A stretch of 64,000 bases of DNA from Paraburkholderia sp. (GCF_028283785.1 NZ_JAPWKB010000019.1:888001-952000); one strand, 5' to 3'; counted from the first letter of the stretch, positions 1-8,011 are shown. Numbers and translations: made by a program. The notes: a model not told the origin generated them from the letters alone.

Positions 1-1
1 C

Positions 2-1399
2 GCCGACGACGCGCTCGTCAACGTGCCGTACCTGAAGTTCGAAGAAGGTTCGAAAGAACTGGAATACATGCGCGCCCGTCGTCAGGAGCTCGGCGGTTAT
101 CTGCCGGCGCGTCGCCAGAAGGCGGAATCGCTGCCGGTGCCGGCGCTGTCCGCATTCGAACCGCTGCTCAAGGGCACGGGCGAAGGCCGCGAGATCTCCA
201 CGACGATGGCGTTCGTGCGGATCCTGAACATCCTGCTGAAGGACAAGGCGCTGGGTAAGCGCGTGGTGCCGATCGTCCCGGACGAATCGCGTACCTTCGG
301 TATGGAAGGTCTGTTCCGTCAGATCGGTATCTGGAATCAGGACGGCCAGAAGTACGTGCCGGAAGATTCCGACCAGCTGATGTTCTACCGTGAGTCGGAA
401 TCCGGTCAGATCCTGCAGGAAGGCATCAACGAAGCCGGTGGTATGTGTGACTGGATCGCCGCCGCGACGTCGTACTCGACGCACGGCGAGACGATGATCC
501 CGTTCTACATCTTCTACTCGATGTTCGGCTTCCAGCGCATCGGCGATCTGGCATGGGCGGCGGGCGACATGCGCGCACGCGGCTTCCTGCTGGGCGGCAC
601 CGCTGGCCGCACGACGCTGAACGGCGAAGGTCTGCAACACGAAGACGGCCACTCGCTGATGTGGGCCGCTTCGGTGCCGAACTGCGTGAGCTACGACCCG
701 ACGTTCGGTTACGAACTCGCGGTCATCATGCAGGACGGTCTGCGCCGCATGGTGCAGGACCAGGAAGACGTGTACTACTACATCACGGTGATGAACGAGA
801 ACTACGAACACCCTGCGATTCCGCAGGGCAACGTAGAGACGATCGCGTCGGACATCATCAAGGGTATGTATTCGTTCAAAAAGACGGATGCCGACAAGAA
901 GACGCCGCACGTCCAGCTGATGGGCGCGGGCACGATCTTCAACGAAGTGATCGCCGCCGCCGAGCTGCTGAAGAACGACTGGGGCGTCAACGCCGACCTC
1001 TGGAGCGTTCCGAGCCTGACCGAACTGGCCCGCGAAGGTCACGAAGTCCAGCGCTTTAACCTGCTGCATCCGCTCGAAGAGAAGAAGGTGTCGCACGTCG
1101 AGAAGCTGCTGAAGGATGCGCCGGGTCCGGTGATCGCGTCGACCGACTACATCCGCGCGCTGACCGAGCAGATCCGTGCATTCGTGCCGCAACGCTTCGT
1201 CGTGCTGGGTACGGACGGTTTCGGCCGCTCGGACACGCGTGAAAAGCTGCGTCACTTCTTCGAAGTCGATCGTTACTGGGTCACGGTCGCGGCCCTCAAC
1301 GCACTGGCTGACGAAGGCACGATCGAGCGCAAGGTCGTCGCCGAGGCGCTGAAGAAGTACAGCCTCGATCCGTCCAAACCCAACCCGATGACCGTCTAA
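2..1399 (+). CDS. aceE: Pyruvate dehydrogenase E1 component, homodimeric type (3' part)
   Basis: This is the C-terminal 465 residues of the thiamine-diphosphate-dependent E1 subunit, which decarboxylates pyruvate and acetylates the lipoyl groups of E2. The frame is open from base 2, so the gene begins before the window. The homodimeric E1 family is about 890-900 residues, so roughly half is present. Recognisable parts are the transketolase-like pyrimidine-binding region (ISTTMAFVRIL, VPIVPDESRTFGMEGLFRQIGI) and the C-terminal domain (VIASTDYIRALTEQIR, VLGTDGFGRSDTREKLR). The neighbours aceF and lpdA, 79 bp and about 2 kb downstream on the same strand, form the rest of the complex. Identification is very secure; only the 5' end is missing. 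Confidence 0.97.
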   Translation, partial: ADDALVNVPYLKFEEGSKELEYMRARRQELGGYLPARRQKAESLPVPALSAFEPLLKGTGEGREISTTMAFVRILNILLKDKALGKRVVPIVPDESRTFGMEGLFRQIGIWNQDGQKYVPEDSDQLMFYRESESGQILQEGINEAGGMCDWIAAATSYSTHGETMIPFYIFYSMFGFQRIGDLAWAAGDMRARGFLLGGTAGRTTLNGEGLQHEDGHSLMWAASVPNCVSYDPTFGYELAVIMQDGLRRMVQDQEDVYYYITVMNENYEHPAIPQGNVETIASDIIKGMYSFKKTDADKKTPHVQLMGAGTIFNEVIAAAELLKNDWGVNADLWSVPSLTELAREGHEVQRFNLLHPLEEKKVSHVEKLLKDAPGPVIASTDYIRALTEQIRAFVPQRFVVLGTDGFGRSDTREKLRHFFEVDRYWVTVAALNALADEGTIERKVVAEALKKYSLDPSKPNPMTV

Positions 1400-1428
1400 G
1401 GCATCTTCCCCGAGTGCCTTGCGTGCGC

Positions 1429-1450
1429 CGCCTGCCCGAAAGGGCGGGCG
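1429..1450 (+). other. GNRA-tetraloop hairpin between aceE and aceF
   Basis: A 9-bp GC-rich stem (1429-1437 with 1442-1450, one G-U pair) closes on a GAAA tetraloop. There is no following T tract, so it does not look like an intrinsic terminator. It sits 29 bp before the aceF start and could stabilise or process the aceEF transcript. This role is inferred from position only. Confidence 0.45.
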
Positions 1451-1478
1451 GGCGCGCGCGGCCCAGGAGACACTAACA

Positions 1479-3137
1479 ATGAGTCAAGCGATCGAAGTCA
1501 AGGTGCCGGACATCGGCGATTACAAGGACATTCCTGTGATCGAGGTGCTGGTGAAGGCGGGTGACACCGTCGAGAAAGAGCAGTCGCTCGTTACGCTCGA
1601 ATCGGACAAGGCCACGATGGACGTGCCGAGTTCGGCAGCGGGCGTCGTCAAGGAAGTGAAGGTCAAGGTCGGCGACAACGTGTCGGAAGGCGTGTTGATC
1701 GTCGTGCTGGAAGCCTCCGGTGGCGCGGCTGCGCCGGCCCCGGCTGCGGCTCCCGCACCGGCGCCTGCCGCTGCGCCCGCTCCGGCTGCGGCGCCTGCAC
1801 CGGCTGCCGCACCTGCGGCAAGCGGCGGCGTGCAGGAAGTGAAGGTCCCGGATATCGGCGACTACAAAGACATTCCCGTGATCGAAATCTCGGTGAAGGT
1901 CGGCGATCGCGTCGAGAAAGAGCAGTCGCTGGTGACGCTCGAATCCGACAAGGCGACGATGGACGTGCCGAGTTCGGCAGCGGGCGTCGTCAAGGAAGTG
2001 AAGGTCAAGGTCGGCGATAACGTGTCGGAAGGCAGCGTGATCGTCGTGCTGGAAGCGGACGGCAGCGCAGCCGCTGCGGCACCGGCACCGGCCGCCGCAC
2101 CGCAGGCCGTCGAAAAGCCGTCCGACGCACCGGCCACGCCGAGCCCCGCACCGGCACAGCCGTCGGCGCTCGCGCAGGCGCCGCTGATTCCGGCAGGCGA
2201 AGGCGGTTCGCGCGGCGCGAGCCACGCATCGCCGTCGGTGCGCAAGTTCGCACGCGAACTGGGCGTCGACGTTGCACGCGTCAAGGGTACGGGTCCGAAG
2301 GGCCGCATTACGCAAGCGGACGTCACGGCGTTCATCAAGGGCGTGATGTCGGGCGCGCAGGCAGCGCCGGCCGCAGGCGCCGCACCGGCAGCAGCGGGTG
2401 GCGGTCTGACTGTGCTCGCATGGCCGAAGGTCGATTTCGCGAAGTTCGGCCCGGTCGATCCGAAGCCGTTGTCGCGTATCAAGAAGATCTCGGGCGCGAA
2501 TCTGCATCGCAACTGGGTGATGATCCCGCACGTCACGAACAACGACGAAGCGGACATCACGGAACTGGAAGCGCTGCGTGTGACGCTGAACAAGGAACAC
2601 GAAAAGTCCGGCGTGAAGTTCACGATGCTGGCGTTCGTGATCAAGGCAGTCGTCGCCGCGCTGAAGAAATTCCCGACGTTCAACGCGAGCCTCGACGGCG
2701 ACAACCTGGTGTTCAAGCAGTACTACCACGTTGGTTTCGCCGCCGATACGCCGAACGGTCTGGTCGTGCCGGTCATTCGCGACGCGGACAAGAAGGGTCT
2801 GGTCGATATCGCGAAGGACATGGCCGAACTGTCGAAGCTCGCCCGCGACGGCAAGCTGAAGCCGGACCAGATGCAAGGCGGTTGCTTCTCGATTTCGTCG
2901 CTGGGCGGAATTGGCGGCACGAACTTCACGCCGATCATCAACGCGCCTGAAGTCGCGATCCTGGGCTTGTCGCGTGGCGCGATGAAGCCGGTTTGGGACG
3001 GCAAGCAGTTTGTGCCTCGCCTGACGCTGCCGTTGTCGCTGTCGTACGACCATCGTGTGATCGACGGGGCGGAAGCGGCGCGCTTCAATGCGTATCTGGG
3101 TGCGATTCTTGCCGATTTCCGGCGTGTGATGCTGTGA
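1479..3137 (+). CDS. aceF: Dihydrolipoyllysine acetyltransferase (pyruvate dehydrogenase E2), two lipoyl domains
   Basis: E2 core enzyme of 552 residues that moves the acetyl group from E1 to CoA. Domain order: lipoyl domain 1 (about 2-78, lipoyl Lys44 in ESDKAT), Ala/Pro linker, lipoyl domain 2 (about 118-194, Lys158), Ala/Pro linker, peripheral subunit-binding domain (about 250-286, SPSVRKFARELGVD), another linker, and the acyltransferase domain (about 315-552) with the catalytic motif DHRVIDG at 524-530 (His525). The start at 1479 is preceded by AGGAGA at a good distance; an in-frame upstream start at 1419 would add a basic tail not seen in the family. The two lipoyl domains are almost identical at DNA level, including a 62-nt exact tract. 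Confidence 0.97.
   Translation: MSQAIEVKVPDIGDYKDIPVIEVLVKAGDTVEKEQSLVTLESDKATMDVPSSAAGVVKEVKVKVGDNVSEGVLIVVLEASGGAAAPAPAAAPAPAPAAAPAPAAAPAPAAAPAASGGVQEVKVPDIGDYKDIPVIEISVKVGDRVEKEQSLVTLESDKATMDVPSSAAGVVKEVKVKVGDNVSEGSVIVVLEADGSAAAAAPAPAAAPQAVEKPSDAPATPSPAPAQPSALAQAPLIPAGEGGSRGASHASPSVRKFARELGVDVARVKGTGPKGRITQADVTAFIKGVMSGAQAAPAAGAAPAAAGGGLTVLAWPKVDFAKFGPVDPKPLSRIKKISGANLHRNWVMIPHVTNNDEADITELEALRVTLNKEHEKSGVKFTMLAFVIKAVVAALKKFPTFNASLDGDNLVFKQYYHVGFAADTPNGLVVPVIRDADKKGLVDIAKDMAELSKLARDGKLKPDQMQGGCFSISSLGGIGGTNFTPIINAPEVAILGLSRGAMKPVWDGKQFVPRLTLPLSLSYDHRVIDGAEAARFNAYLGAILADFRRVML
1614..2017 (+). repeat. Internal direct repeat: lipoyl-domain coding tract of aceF
   Basis: Bases 1614-1675 and 1956-2017 are identical over 62 nt, within a longer stretch of near identity. 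Each copy encodes the segment just after the lipoyl lysine (TMDVPSSAAGVVKEVKVKVG). Synonymous sites are as conserved as the protein, which suggests recent duplication or gene conversion between the domains. Confidence 0.85.
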
Positions 3138-3234
3138 TTCTGTTGCGCGTGGCGCCTGACTGGATTGTTCGGGCGCTACCTTGAAACCTGCTTTCGCGTC
3201 AGCCCTGATCGCGTCGCCCCTGTGCGGGGTGGCA

Positions 3235-3268
3235 CCTACTTTTCTTTGCCGCGGCAAAGAAAAGTAGG
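3235..3268. repeat. 34-bp perfect palindrome, Burkholderia-type intergenic repeat
   Basis: CCTACTTTTCTTTGCCG is followed immediately by its exact reverse complement. It is flanked upstream by a short CCCC/GGGG hairpin (around 3216-3230) and downstream by an A-rich run. I recognise this from memory as a dispersed intergenic element of Burkholderia and Paraburkholderia; only one copy is visible here. It lies in the 241-bp gap between aceF and lpdA, where the RNA would fold into a long hairpin. Confidence 0.7.
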
Positions 3269-3378
3269 CAAAAAAAAGCCGCTTACACCCGGCCTGCTTT
3301 CTGACTTGCTGGTGTGCTTTTTTGGGTTGTCGTTTTTTTGCCGGTTTCTCTCAACGGGTCGATATAGAAGGGGACACC

Positions 3379-5166
3379 ATGAGTCTCGTCGAAGTGAAAG
3401 TGCCGGATATCGGTGACTTCAAGGACGTCGATGTCGTCGAAGTCAATATCAAGGCCGGCGATGTCATCGAGAACGAACAGGCGCTGATGACGCTGGAATC
3501 CGATAAGGCTTCCATCGAAGTACCCAGCGATACCGCCGGTACGGTCAAGGAAGTCAAAATCAAAGCGGGTGACAAGGTCTCTCAAGGCATGGTCATCGCT
3601 ATCGTCGAAACCGCCGGCGAAGCTGCCGCGCCCGCCAAGGCCGCTGAGAAAGCGCCTGCCGCGGCGCCGGCTGCCGCACCTGCACCTGCTGCAGCACCGG
3701 CTCCGGCCGCTGCCGCTGCCGCTGCGCCGCAAGCGGCGAGTTTCGGTGGCAATGCCGATGTCGAATGCGACATGCTCGTGCTCGGCGCCGGTCCCGGCGG
3801 CTACTCGGCAGCGTTCCGCGCGGCCGATCTGGGCATGAAGACGGTGATCGTCGAGCGCTATTCGACGCTCGGCGGCGTGTGTCTGAACGTCGGTTGTATT
3901 CCGTCGAAAGCCTTGCTGCACACCGCGCTCGTCATCGACGAAGCGGAAGCGCTGGCATCGCACGGGATCACGTTCGGCAAGCCGCAGATCGATCTCGACA
4001 AACTGCGCGACTTCAAGTCGGGCGTCGTCAAGAAGCTGACGGGCGGTCTCGCCGGTATGGCCAAGGCGCGCAAGGTCGAAGTCGTCACGGGCGTCGGCTC
4101 GTTCGTCGGTCCGAACCACATCGAAGTGGTCGGCGACAGCGGCAAGAAGGTCGTCAAGTTCAAGCAGGCGATCATCGCCGCCGGTTCGCAAGCGGTGAAG
4201 CTGCCGTTTATGCCGGAAGATCCGCGCGTGGTCGATTCGACCGGCGCGCTCGAACTGCGCCAGATTCCCGAGCGCATGCTCGTGATCGGCGGCGGCATCA
4301 TCGGTCTGGAAATGGCGACGGTCTATGCGACGCTCGGCGCGAAGATCGACGTGGTCGAAATGCTCGACGGCCTGATGGCCGGCGCGGACCGCGATCTGGT
4401 CAAGGTCTGGGAGAAGTACAACAGCAAGCGTTTCGCGAACGTCATGCTGAAGACCAAAACCACCAAGGCCGAAGCGAAAGAAGACGGCATCTACGTGTCG
4501 TTCGAAGGCGAAAAGGCGCCGGCCGAAGCGCAGCGCTACGACCTCGTGCTGGTTGCGGTGGGCCGCAGCCCGAACGGCAAGAAGATCGGCGCGGACAAGG
4601 CCGGCGTGGCGGTGACGGATCGCGGTTTTATCGACGTCGACAAGCAGTTGCGCACCAACGTGCCGCACATCTTCGCGATCGGCGATGTGGTCGGTCAACC
4701 GATGCTCGCGCACAAGGCCGTGCATGAAGGTCACGTCGCGGCTGAAGCGGCGCACGGCGAGAAGGCGTACTTCGACGCGTTGCAGATTCCGTCGGTCGCT
4801 TACACGGACCCGGAAGTGGCGTGGGCCGGCAAGACCGAAGACCAGCTGAAGGCCGAAGGCGTCAAGTTCGGCAAGGCAGTGTTCCCGTGGGCCGCATCGG
4901 GCCGCGCGATCGCCAACGGCCGCGACGAAGGTTTCACGAAGCTGCTGTTCGACGAGGAAACGCATCGGGTGATCGGCGGCGGGATCGTCGGTCTGAATGC
5001 GGGCGACCTGATCAGCGAAGTGTGTCTGGCGATCGAAATGGGCGCGGACGCGACGGATATCGGCAAGACGATCCATCCGCATCCGACACTCGGCGAATCG
5101 GTCGGCATGGCCGCTGAACTGTACGAAGGTGTCTGTACGGATCTGCCGCCGCAGAAAAAGAAGTAA
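3379..5166 (+). CDS. lpdA: Dihydrolipoyl dehydrogenase (E3) with N-terminal lipoyl domain
   Basis: FAD-dependent E3 that reoxidises dihydrolipoamide with NAD+. At 595 residues it is about 120 longer than ordinary E3 because of an N-terminal lipoyl domain (1-78, predicted lipoyl Lys43) and an Ala/Pro linker (about 80-120). The E3 part has the FAD motif GAGPGGYSAAF (about 137-147), the redox disulfide in GGVCLNVGCIPSK (Cys168, Cys173), the NAD motif GGGIIGLEMA and the C-terminal active-site His568/Glu573 (HPTLGE). The start at 3379 follows AAGGGGACACC. Lipoyl-E3 fusions are known in beta-proteobacteria such as Neisseria and Ralstonia. It lies in the pdh cluster and is followed by a strong terminator. 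Confidence 0.96.
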   Translation: MSLVEVKVPDIGDFKDVDVVEVNIKAGDVIENEQALMTLESDKASIEVPSDTAGTVKEVKIKAGDKVSQGMVIAIVETAGEAAAPAKAAEKAPAAAPAAAPAPAAAPAPAAAAAAAPQAASFGGNADVECDMLVLGAGPGGYSAAFRAADLGMKTVIVERYSTLGGVCLNVGCIPSKALLHTALVIDEAEALASHGITFGKPQIDLDKLRDFKSGVVKKLTGGLAGMAKARKVEVVTGVGSFVGPNHIEVVGDSGKKVVKFKQAIIAAGSQAVKLPFMPEDPRVVDSTGALELRQIPERMLVIGGGIIGLEMATVYATLGAKIDVVEMLDGLMAGADRDLVKVWEKYNSKRFANVMLKTKTTKAEAKEDGIYVSFEGEKAPAEAQRYDLVLVAVGRSPNGKKIGADKAGVAVTDRGFIDVDKQLRTNVPHIFAIGDVVGQPMLAHKAVHEGHVAAEAAHGEKAYFDALQIPSVAYTDPEVAWAGKTEDQLKAEGVKFGKAVFPWAASGRAIANGRDEGFTKLLFDEETHRVIGGGIVGLNAGDLISEVCLAIEMGADATDIGKTIHPHPTLGESVGMAAELYEGVCTDLPPQKKK

Positions 5167-5230
5167 TCGCGTGACGCGCCGCGCGTGCCGCAAGGCATGG
5201 GCGGTGGCGGCTAGTGGCGGTGAAATGAAA

Positions 5231-5260
5231 AAAGCGCGCTCAACCGAGCGCGCTTTTTCT
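5231..5260 (+). terminator. Intrinsic terminator after lpdA
   Basis: An 11-bp perfect stem (5231-5241 with 5246-5256) with a 4-base loop runs into a T-rich tail, 65 bp past the lpdA stop. It ends the pdh transcript. Confidence 0.85.
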
Positions 5261-5281
5261 TTTTGGCAGAACCGTCCAGGC

Positions 5282-5307
5282 AAAAAAAATCCCGGACGGA
5301 GCCGGGT
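5282..5307 (-). terminator. Possible terminator for the phasin transcript
   Basis: Read on the minus strand, a CCCGG/CCGGG stem (5291-5306) is followed by a run of eight T. It lies about 135 bp beyond the phasin stop. The stem is short, so strength is uncertain. Confidence 0.5.
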
Positions 5308-5442
5308 GAACGATACGTTGGATACTGTCGACGTATCGGAGCGTCGATCGATGCGTCATCCGCGTGGAGCGAAAAATGCACGACGCTGTTGCTGACGTGA
5401 GCGCGCGCAGCAGGCTTGGGCCGGCCGTGCGCGCAAATTCAT

Positions 5443-6015
5443 TTAGACAGCCTTCTTCACCGAGCGCGAAGCTTGTGCTGCAGCTTGCGTAGCAGCCTTC
5501 GAAGCGGCCGTAGCGGCTGCATTGAAGTTGCTTTCGGCGATTTCGACAGCCTGGCGGGTTGCCTTGTGAACCGTTTCGTACGTGGTGTTGGCGGCGGTGA
5601 TCGCCGACTTCATCACGGCGACAGCGGTTTCCGAGCCGGCCGGTGCGTTCTTCGCGACGTTGTCGACGAGTGCCTGCACCTTCTTGTTCTGCTCTTCGAG
5701 CTGGGCTTCAGCGACGCGGGTGAATTCACCTTGCGTTGCGGAGACGATTTCATACACGTGACGGCCGTACGACAGCATTTTTTCAGCGACCGGTTGCGTC
5801 AGGCTGGCCTGCAACGACAGCAGTTCCTGCGCGTCCTTAACCGACAACGCACGTTGCGCATTTTCCTGGCTTTCCGCGAGCGTCGATTTCACGACTTGCA
5901 GATTCAGCTCAACCAGCTTTTCGACGCCTTCAAATGCTTTGGTGGTCAGGCCGAACAGCGTATCGAGGTTGGCTTTCTGGGCTGCGGCGAATTGCTCAGG
6001 GGTCAGCAGAGTCAT
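5443..6015 (-). CDS. phaP: Phasin family protein (polyhydroxyalkanoate granule coat)
   Basis: A 190-residue protein beginning MTLLTPEQFAAAQKAN and continuing with an amphipathic, Ala/Gln/Val-rich helical region and a Lys-ending tail, typical of the phasin family that coats PHA granules and controls their size and number. There is no signal peptide. The start has a good ribosome site (CCAGGAG, 9 bases before the ATG). It is monocistronic. The upstream region holds a near-consensus promoter with PhaR-like inverted repeats on both sides, consistent with repression by PhaR when no PHA is present. The family call is strong; which phasin paralogue it is cannot be decided here. Confidence 0.93.
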   Translation of the reverse strand: MTLLTPEQFAAAQKANLDTLFGLTTKAFEGVEKLVELNLQVVKSTLAESQENAQRALSVKDAQELLSLQASLTQPVAEKMLSYGRHVYEIVSATQGEFTRVAEAQLEEQNKKVQALVDNVAKNAPAGSETAVAVMKSAITAANTTYETVHKATRQAVEIAESNFNAAATAASKAATQAAAQASRSVKKAV

Positions 6016-6103
6016 GTTTACGCTCCTGGATTGCGGTCCATCTGGCGCAGACCGCGTGGGTTAATGGCAAGCCGGCAGGGCCGTTTTGCCCGGTCACAAC
6101 GAT

Positions 6104-6119
6104 TTGTGCGTTGCAACAA
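6104..6119. promoter_or_regulatory. PhaR-like operator, start-site proximal copy
   Basis: TTGTGC-GTT-GCAACAA, an imperfect inverted repeat that would cover about +1 to +17 of the predicted phasin transcript. It has the TGC-N3-GCA core reported for PhaR sites. Its twin lies exactly 60 bp away at 6164. Confidence 0.6.
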
Positions 6120-6127
6120 TGGTTCTC

Positions 6128-6155
6128 ATTTTAGGACGCTGCCGATGGATGTCAA
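6128..6155 (-). promoter_or_regulatory. Sigma-70 promoter of the phasin gene
   Basis: On the minus strand: -35 TTGACA (6155-6150), 16-bp spacer, -10 TAAAAT (6133-6128). This predicts a start near 6121 and a leader of about 105 nt. The match is close to consensus, as expected for a highly expressed phasin. Confidence 0.8.
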
Positions 6156-6163
6156 GGGCTTTT

Positions 6164-6178
6164 TTGTGCGTTGCACAA
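6164..6178. promoter_or_regulatory. PhaR-like operator, upstream copy
   Basis: TTGTGC-GTT-GCACAA, a perfect 6-3-6 inverted repeat just upstream of the phasin -35 box. With the 6104 copy it brackets the promoter. Confidence 0.65.
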
Positions 6179-6179
6179 T

Positions 6180-6728
6180 GAATGGAATGCCTTGATAAAA
6201 CAGAAGGTTAGGGCGCGCTTCTGTCTGAGAATTGACGGAAATTTGACCGGAAAAGCGCTCGGAATGCGGGCTGCCCGGCATTTCTTGCCGAAGCGCGAAC
6301 AGCGCGTGTCGGCTAACGCTGTCAGAATGCGCTTTGTGTGTGACAGAAACATAACGCAGGCACGTAGGATTACACCTTAGTCGTTGATGTAAACCAGATC
6401 GCTCGACGGAACGTTAATCCTACAACCCGGTCGAAACCGCGATGCCTGGGTCCCCGGCGGGTGCTTAACACCGCTGGTTAAACGACCTGGAAAGTGTCGC
6501 GCGCACCCGGCGCGTTCTGTGCCGGATGCATTCGAACCTTGCTGTGCCTCCCGGTGTAAATCCTGGTCAAGTTTTCGCGCGTCGCGTCGTTAAATCTGTC
6601 GGATGATCTGTCATTGCAGGTCTGGATGGGTGCCACGCGGGTTGCGAAAGGGCCGCAAGCCCGATCGATTTTTCCGATCGGGTGTCAGATGCTGATTGCG
6701 TTTAAGCAATCGTTGCTGACAAGCCGGA
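6180..6728. other. Non-coding region between phasin and pbpG; no gene recognised
   Basis: About 550 bp with no credible coding frame. It contains an inverted repeat GTAGGATTA/TAATCCTAC (6364-6372 and 6415-6423) and a hairpin with an 8-bp CCCGATCG/CGATCGGG stem (6660-6667 with 6675-6682). No tRNA or known riboswitch is recognised. A small RNA cannot be excluded. Confidence 0.4.
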
Positions 6729-6745
6729 TTAAGGAGCGCCCTTAA
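6729..6745. promoter_or_regulatory. Palindrome upstream of the pbpG promoter
   Basis: TTAAGG-AGCGC-CCTTAA, a perfect inverted repeat ending 10 bp before the predicted -35 box. It is operator-like, but the regulator is unknown. Confidence 0.4.
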
Positions 6746-6755
6746 GTGCTTAATA

Positions 6756-6784
6756 TTGCTAATTTTTCGTTGTTTTACTACACT
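6756..6784 (+). promoter_or_regulatory. Predicted promoter of pbpG
   Basis: -35 TTGCTA (6756-6761), 17-bp spacer, -10 TACACT (6779-6784). Predicted transcription start is near 6791. This rules against the in-frame TTG at 6784 as the start codon and supports the ATG at 6820. Confidence 0.6.
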
Positions 6785-6819
6785 TGCGGAACCCTCTGGC
6801 CGCTCCTTACCGAACATCA

Positions 6820-7992
6820 ATGAAAACCGACATGTTTTCGTCGCTAAAAATGCTTCACAGCGCGGCTCGCGGCACCGCGCTGTCGGTGGCCGTTTCGATG
6901 GTCATCACTGCGGCGTTTGCCGCGCCGGTCGATGCGTTCGCCGCATCCACCGCGACTCACGCCAAATCCTCCAAATCCAAGAAAGCCGCTGCCAAAGCGG
7001 GCGCCAGGCCGGTCGCGAAAACCGCGTCGGACAAGTCGTCGAAAGTGGTGAAAGCCGCTGCGGACGACGACGCCCCGCGCGCCACCGGCAAGCGCAGCAA
7101 GCGCGTCGCGTACACGATGAACGGTCATCACCGTTCGGTGGTGCGCCGCGTCGCTTTCGAGCCGCGTCAACCGACGGTCGGTCAGGCATTTGGCCTGCAC
7201 GAAACGCCGGATGCGCTGGCGCTGCGTTCGAGCGTCGCTTACGTGATCGACCAGAACACCGGCGAATCGCTGTTCGACAAGAACTCGCGCGCGGTGGTGC
7301 CGATCGCTTCCATCACCAAGCTGATGACCTCGATGGTCGTGCTCGATTCGAAGGAATCGATGACCGAGCAGATCGAAGTCACCGACGAAGACCGCGACTA
7401 CGAGAAGAACACCGGCTCGCGTCTGTCGGTCGGGTCGGTGCTGTCGCGTGAAGATATGTTGCACATCGCGTTGATGGCGTCGGAAAACCGTGCGGCGGCT
7501 GCGTTGTCGCGCTATTTCCCGGGCGGCCGTCCGGCGTTCCTGATGGCAATGAACGCCAAGGCCAAGCAACTCGGCATGACCGACACGCACTTCGAAAACC
7601 CCACGGGTTTGACGAGCCAGAACGTGTCGAGCGCGCGCGATCTCGTGAAGATGGTCAACGCGGCGTATCAATATCCGCTGATCCGCAAGTTCTCGACGGA
7701 TCACAGCTACGAGGTCTACACCGGCAAGCGTTCGCTGGCTTATAACAGCACGAACGCACTGGTGCGCAACCCCACGTGGGATATCGGTCTGCAGAAGACC
7801 GGCTTCATCAACGAAGCGGGCGAGTGCCTCGTGATGCAGGCAACCATCCACAACCGCCCGATGATCATGGTGCTGCTCGACTCGTCGGGCAAGTACTCGC
7901 GTTTCGCTGACGCGACGCGTCTGCGTACGTGGCTCGACAACGGCGGCGAACAGCGCATCACCAGCGCGGACGCTGGCGGTTCGGGTACCTGA
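6820..7992 (+). CDS. pbpG: D-alanyl-D-alanine endopeptidase (penicillin-binding protein 7 type, S11 family)
   Basis: A 390-residue periplasmic serine peptidase that cuts D-Ala-meso-DAP cross-links in peptidoglycan. It has an N-terminal export signal (hydrophobic residues about 19-34, AFA-type cleavage area), a basic Lys/Ala-rich linker (about 45-105) and the S11 catalytic domain. The three motifs are present: SxxK as SITK (Ser164, Lys167), SxN as SEN (221-223) and KTG (326-328). It has no clear C-terminal amphipathic membrane anchor, which fits PbpG rather than DacA/DacC carboxypeptidases. It is transcribed alone and ends at a bidirectional terminator shared with the convergent iclR-type gene. 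The long basic linker is the main departure from E. coli PBP7. Confidence 0.9.
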   Translation: MKTDMFSSLKMLHSAARGTALSVAVSMVITAAFAAPVDAFAASTATHAKSSKSKKAAAKAGARPVAKTASDKSSKVVKAAADDDAPRATGKRSKRVAYTMNGHHRSVVRRVAFEPRQPTVGQAFGLHETPDALALRSSVAYVIDQNTGESLFDKNSRAVVPIASITKLMTSMVVLDSKESMTEQIEVTDEDRDYEKNTGSRLSVGSVLSREDMLHIALMASENRAAAALSRYFPGGRPAFLMAMNAKAKQLGMTDTHFENPTGLTSQNVSSARDLVKMVNAAYQYPLIRKFSTDHSYEVYTGKRSLAYNSTNALVRNPTWDIGLQKTGFINEAGECLVMQATIHNRPMIMVLLDSSGKYSRFADATRLRTWLDNGGEQRITSADAGGSGT

Positions 7993-8011
7993 TCCCGACG
8001 GCGCGCCCAAT

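Noticed and set aside
1473..3257. Long open frame on the minus strand over aceF (about 590 codons)
   Set aside because: It is antisense to a clear E2 gene, has an Arg/His-rich composition and is explained by the GC-rich third positions of the sense strand.
3283..5283. Minus-strand open frame opposite lpdA
   Set aside because: Antisense to a conserved enzyme, no ribosome site, and it runs through the lpdA terminator.
6171..6380. Short open frame upstream of pbpG
   Set aside because: Its start lies inside the upstream phasin operator, composition is Arg-rich and nothing resembles a protein family.
6364..6760. Possible tRNA or riboswitch in the non-coding gap
   Set aside because: No T-loop (GTTCRA) or cloverleaf pattern and no known aptamer core could be found by eye.
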